Assembly: GCA_946612175.1 (NCBI GenBank)
Contig: CAMOEO010000202.1
Span: 1 to 5,799, forward strand
Direction: 5' to 3'
Length of the DNA: 5,799 nucleotides
Origin: an uncultured Verrucomicrobiota bacterium
GTDB lineage: Bacteria; Verrucomicrobiota; Kiritimatiellia; RFP12; UBA3636
Shown here in pieces: positions 5,508 through 5,799 of the stretch; position 1 is the stretch's first letter, and the number at the start of each line of letters is the position of its first letter. The position numbers were made by a program, and so were the translations under genes. The notes below the pieces were generated by a model. That model was given only the letters and a program-made list of their open reading frames with translations, was not told the origin of the DNA and did not search any database.

Positions 5508-5799
5508 TCAGGGTTCGGCGGGGCCGGGGGGCGGGGAGAGGGCGTCGAGCTCGTCGAGGATGCGCTCGGCGGGCGTGAGGCAGCCCTTGGAGGCGTTGCA
5601 GGCGCGGCAGCAGGGGACGACGTTGCCGCGCTCGGAGCGTCCGCCGCGGACGACGGGGACGACGTGGTCCATCGTGAGCTCGGAGGGCGGGAACGTGCGG
5701 CCGCAGTAGTGGCAGACGCCGCGGGCGAGCTGCGCGCGCCACCAGGCGGTGGCGCGGAGGGCGCGCGCCTTCTCGCGCTCGCGGCGGAAGTGGGCGTCG
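5508..5799 (-). CDS. HNH endonuclease, C-terminal part (5' end beyond window)
   Basis: Reading leftward from 5798, 96 residues precede a TGA at 5508-5510; the N-terminus is outside the window. The fragment opens with a basic helix (HFRREREKARALRATAWWR) followed by an HNH domain: zinc pair CHYC (29-32), catalytic DHVVPVVRGG (44-53, H45), the conserved Asn in RGNVVP (57-62) and a second zinc pair, C64 and C67, followed by N68 (CRACNASKG). It ends in a Pro-rich tail. The ββα-metal fold of HNH enzymes cuts nucleic acid with one divalent metal. This kind of stand-alone HNH protein occurs in phages, mobile elements, restriction systems and ordinary chromosomes, so the role is open. The domain assignment is firm because all metal and zinc ligands are intact. 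Confidence 0.88.
   Translation of the reverse strand, partial: DAHFRREREKARALRATAWWRAQLARGVCHYCGRTFPPSELTMDHVVPVVRGGRSERGNVVPCCRACNASKGCLTPAERILDELDALSPPPGPAEP

Noticed and set aside
4811..5578. A 255-codon plus-strand frame over the HTH gene
   Set aside because: Its translation is Gly/Ala/Glu/Arg/Val-rich shadow sequence; the opposite strand has the conserved SKIR-type domain.
5401..5742. A 113-codon minus-strand frame over the HNH gene
   Set aside because: It is a shifted reading of the HNH gene, almost only Arg, Pro, Leu and Ala. The adjacent frame holds intact CxxC, DH and CxxCN motifs.

Overview
The window is high-GC bacterial DNA with strong G/C preference at third codon positions. 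It is almost entirely coding: seven genes (five complete, one cut at each edge) and no gap longer than about 175 bases. No tRNA, rRNA, insertion sequence or CRISPR array was seen. The lineage cannot be fixed from sequence alone. A GC-rich member of the PVC group (Verrucomicrobiota/Kiritimatiellota/Lentisphaerota-like) is a tentative guess. It rests on the FAD-oxidoreductase N-terminus, a tannase-family esterase, weak Shine-Dalgarno sites and an 'AESAE'-type dispersed repeat, and is inference only.

Layout. (1) Bases 1-120, minus strand: N-terminus of an FAD-dependent oxidoreductase, divergent from the next gene. (2) Bases 121-266: intergenic region with a very stable hairpin closed by a UACG tetraloop, a second small inverted repeat and a possible promoter. 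(3) Bases 267-3502, plus strand: a compact probable operon of hisB (histidine biosynthesis), an unusual fusion of a RIO/WaaP-like kinase domain with a FolK (HPPK) domain, and a divergent tannase/feruloyl-esterase-family hydrolase. The last two genes overlap by ATGA. (4) Bases 3541-5030, plus strand: an independently controlled thiamine-salvage unit made of an extended -10 promoter, a TPP riboswitch and the NCS1-family hydroxymethylpyrimidine transporter gene cytX. The cytX gene carries an in-frame tandem-repeat insertion in a late loop. (5) Bases 5027-5799, minus strand: a small helix-turn-helix-like protein preceded by an HNH endonuclease that runs off the window. These converge on cytX, and the two stop codons share one CTAG.

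Functional links: the histidine and folate genes look like housekeeping genes that happen to share a transcript. The esterase is probably co-transcribed but not obviously related in pathway. The riboswitch and transporter form a self-contained unit: when TPP is scarce, uptake of the thiamine pyrimidine precursor is turned on. The most unusual items are the kinase-HPPK fusion, the esterase that lacks the family's paired cysteines and calcium loop, and the repeat inserted inside cytX. I found no convincing evidence for a wholly new multi-gene system. The HTH/HNH pair is the only cluster of unknown role.
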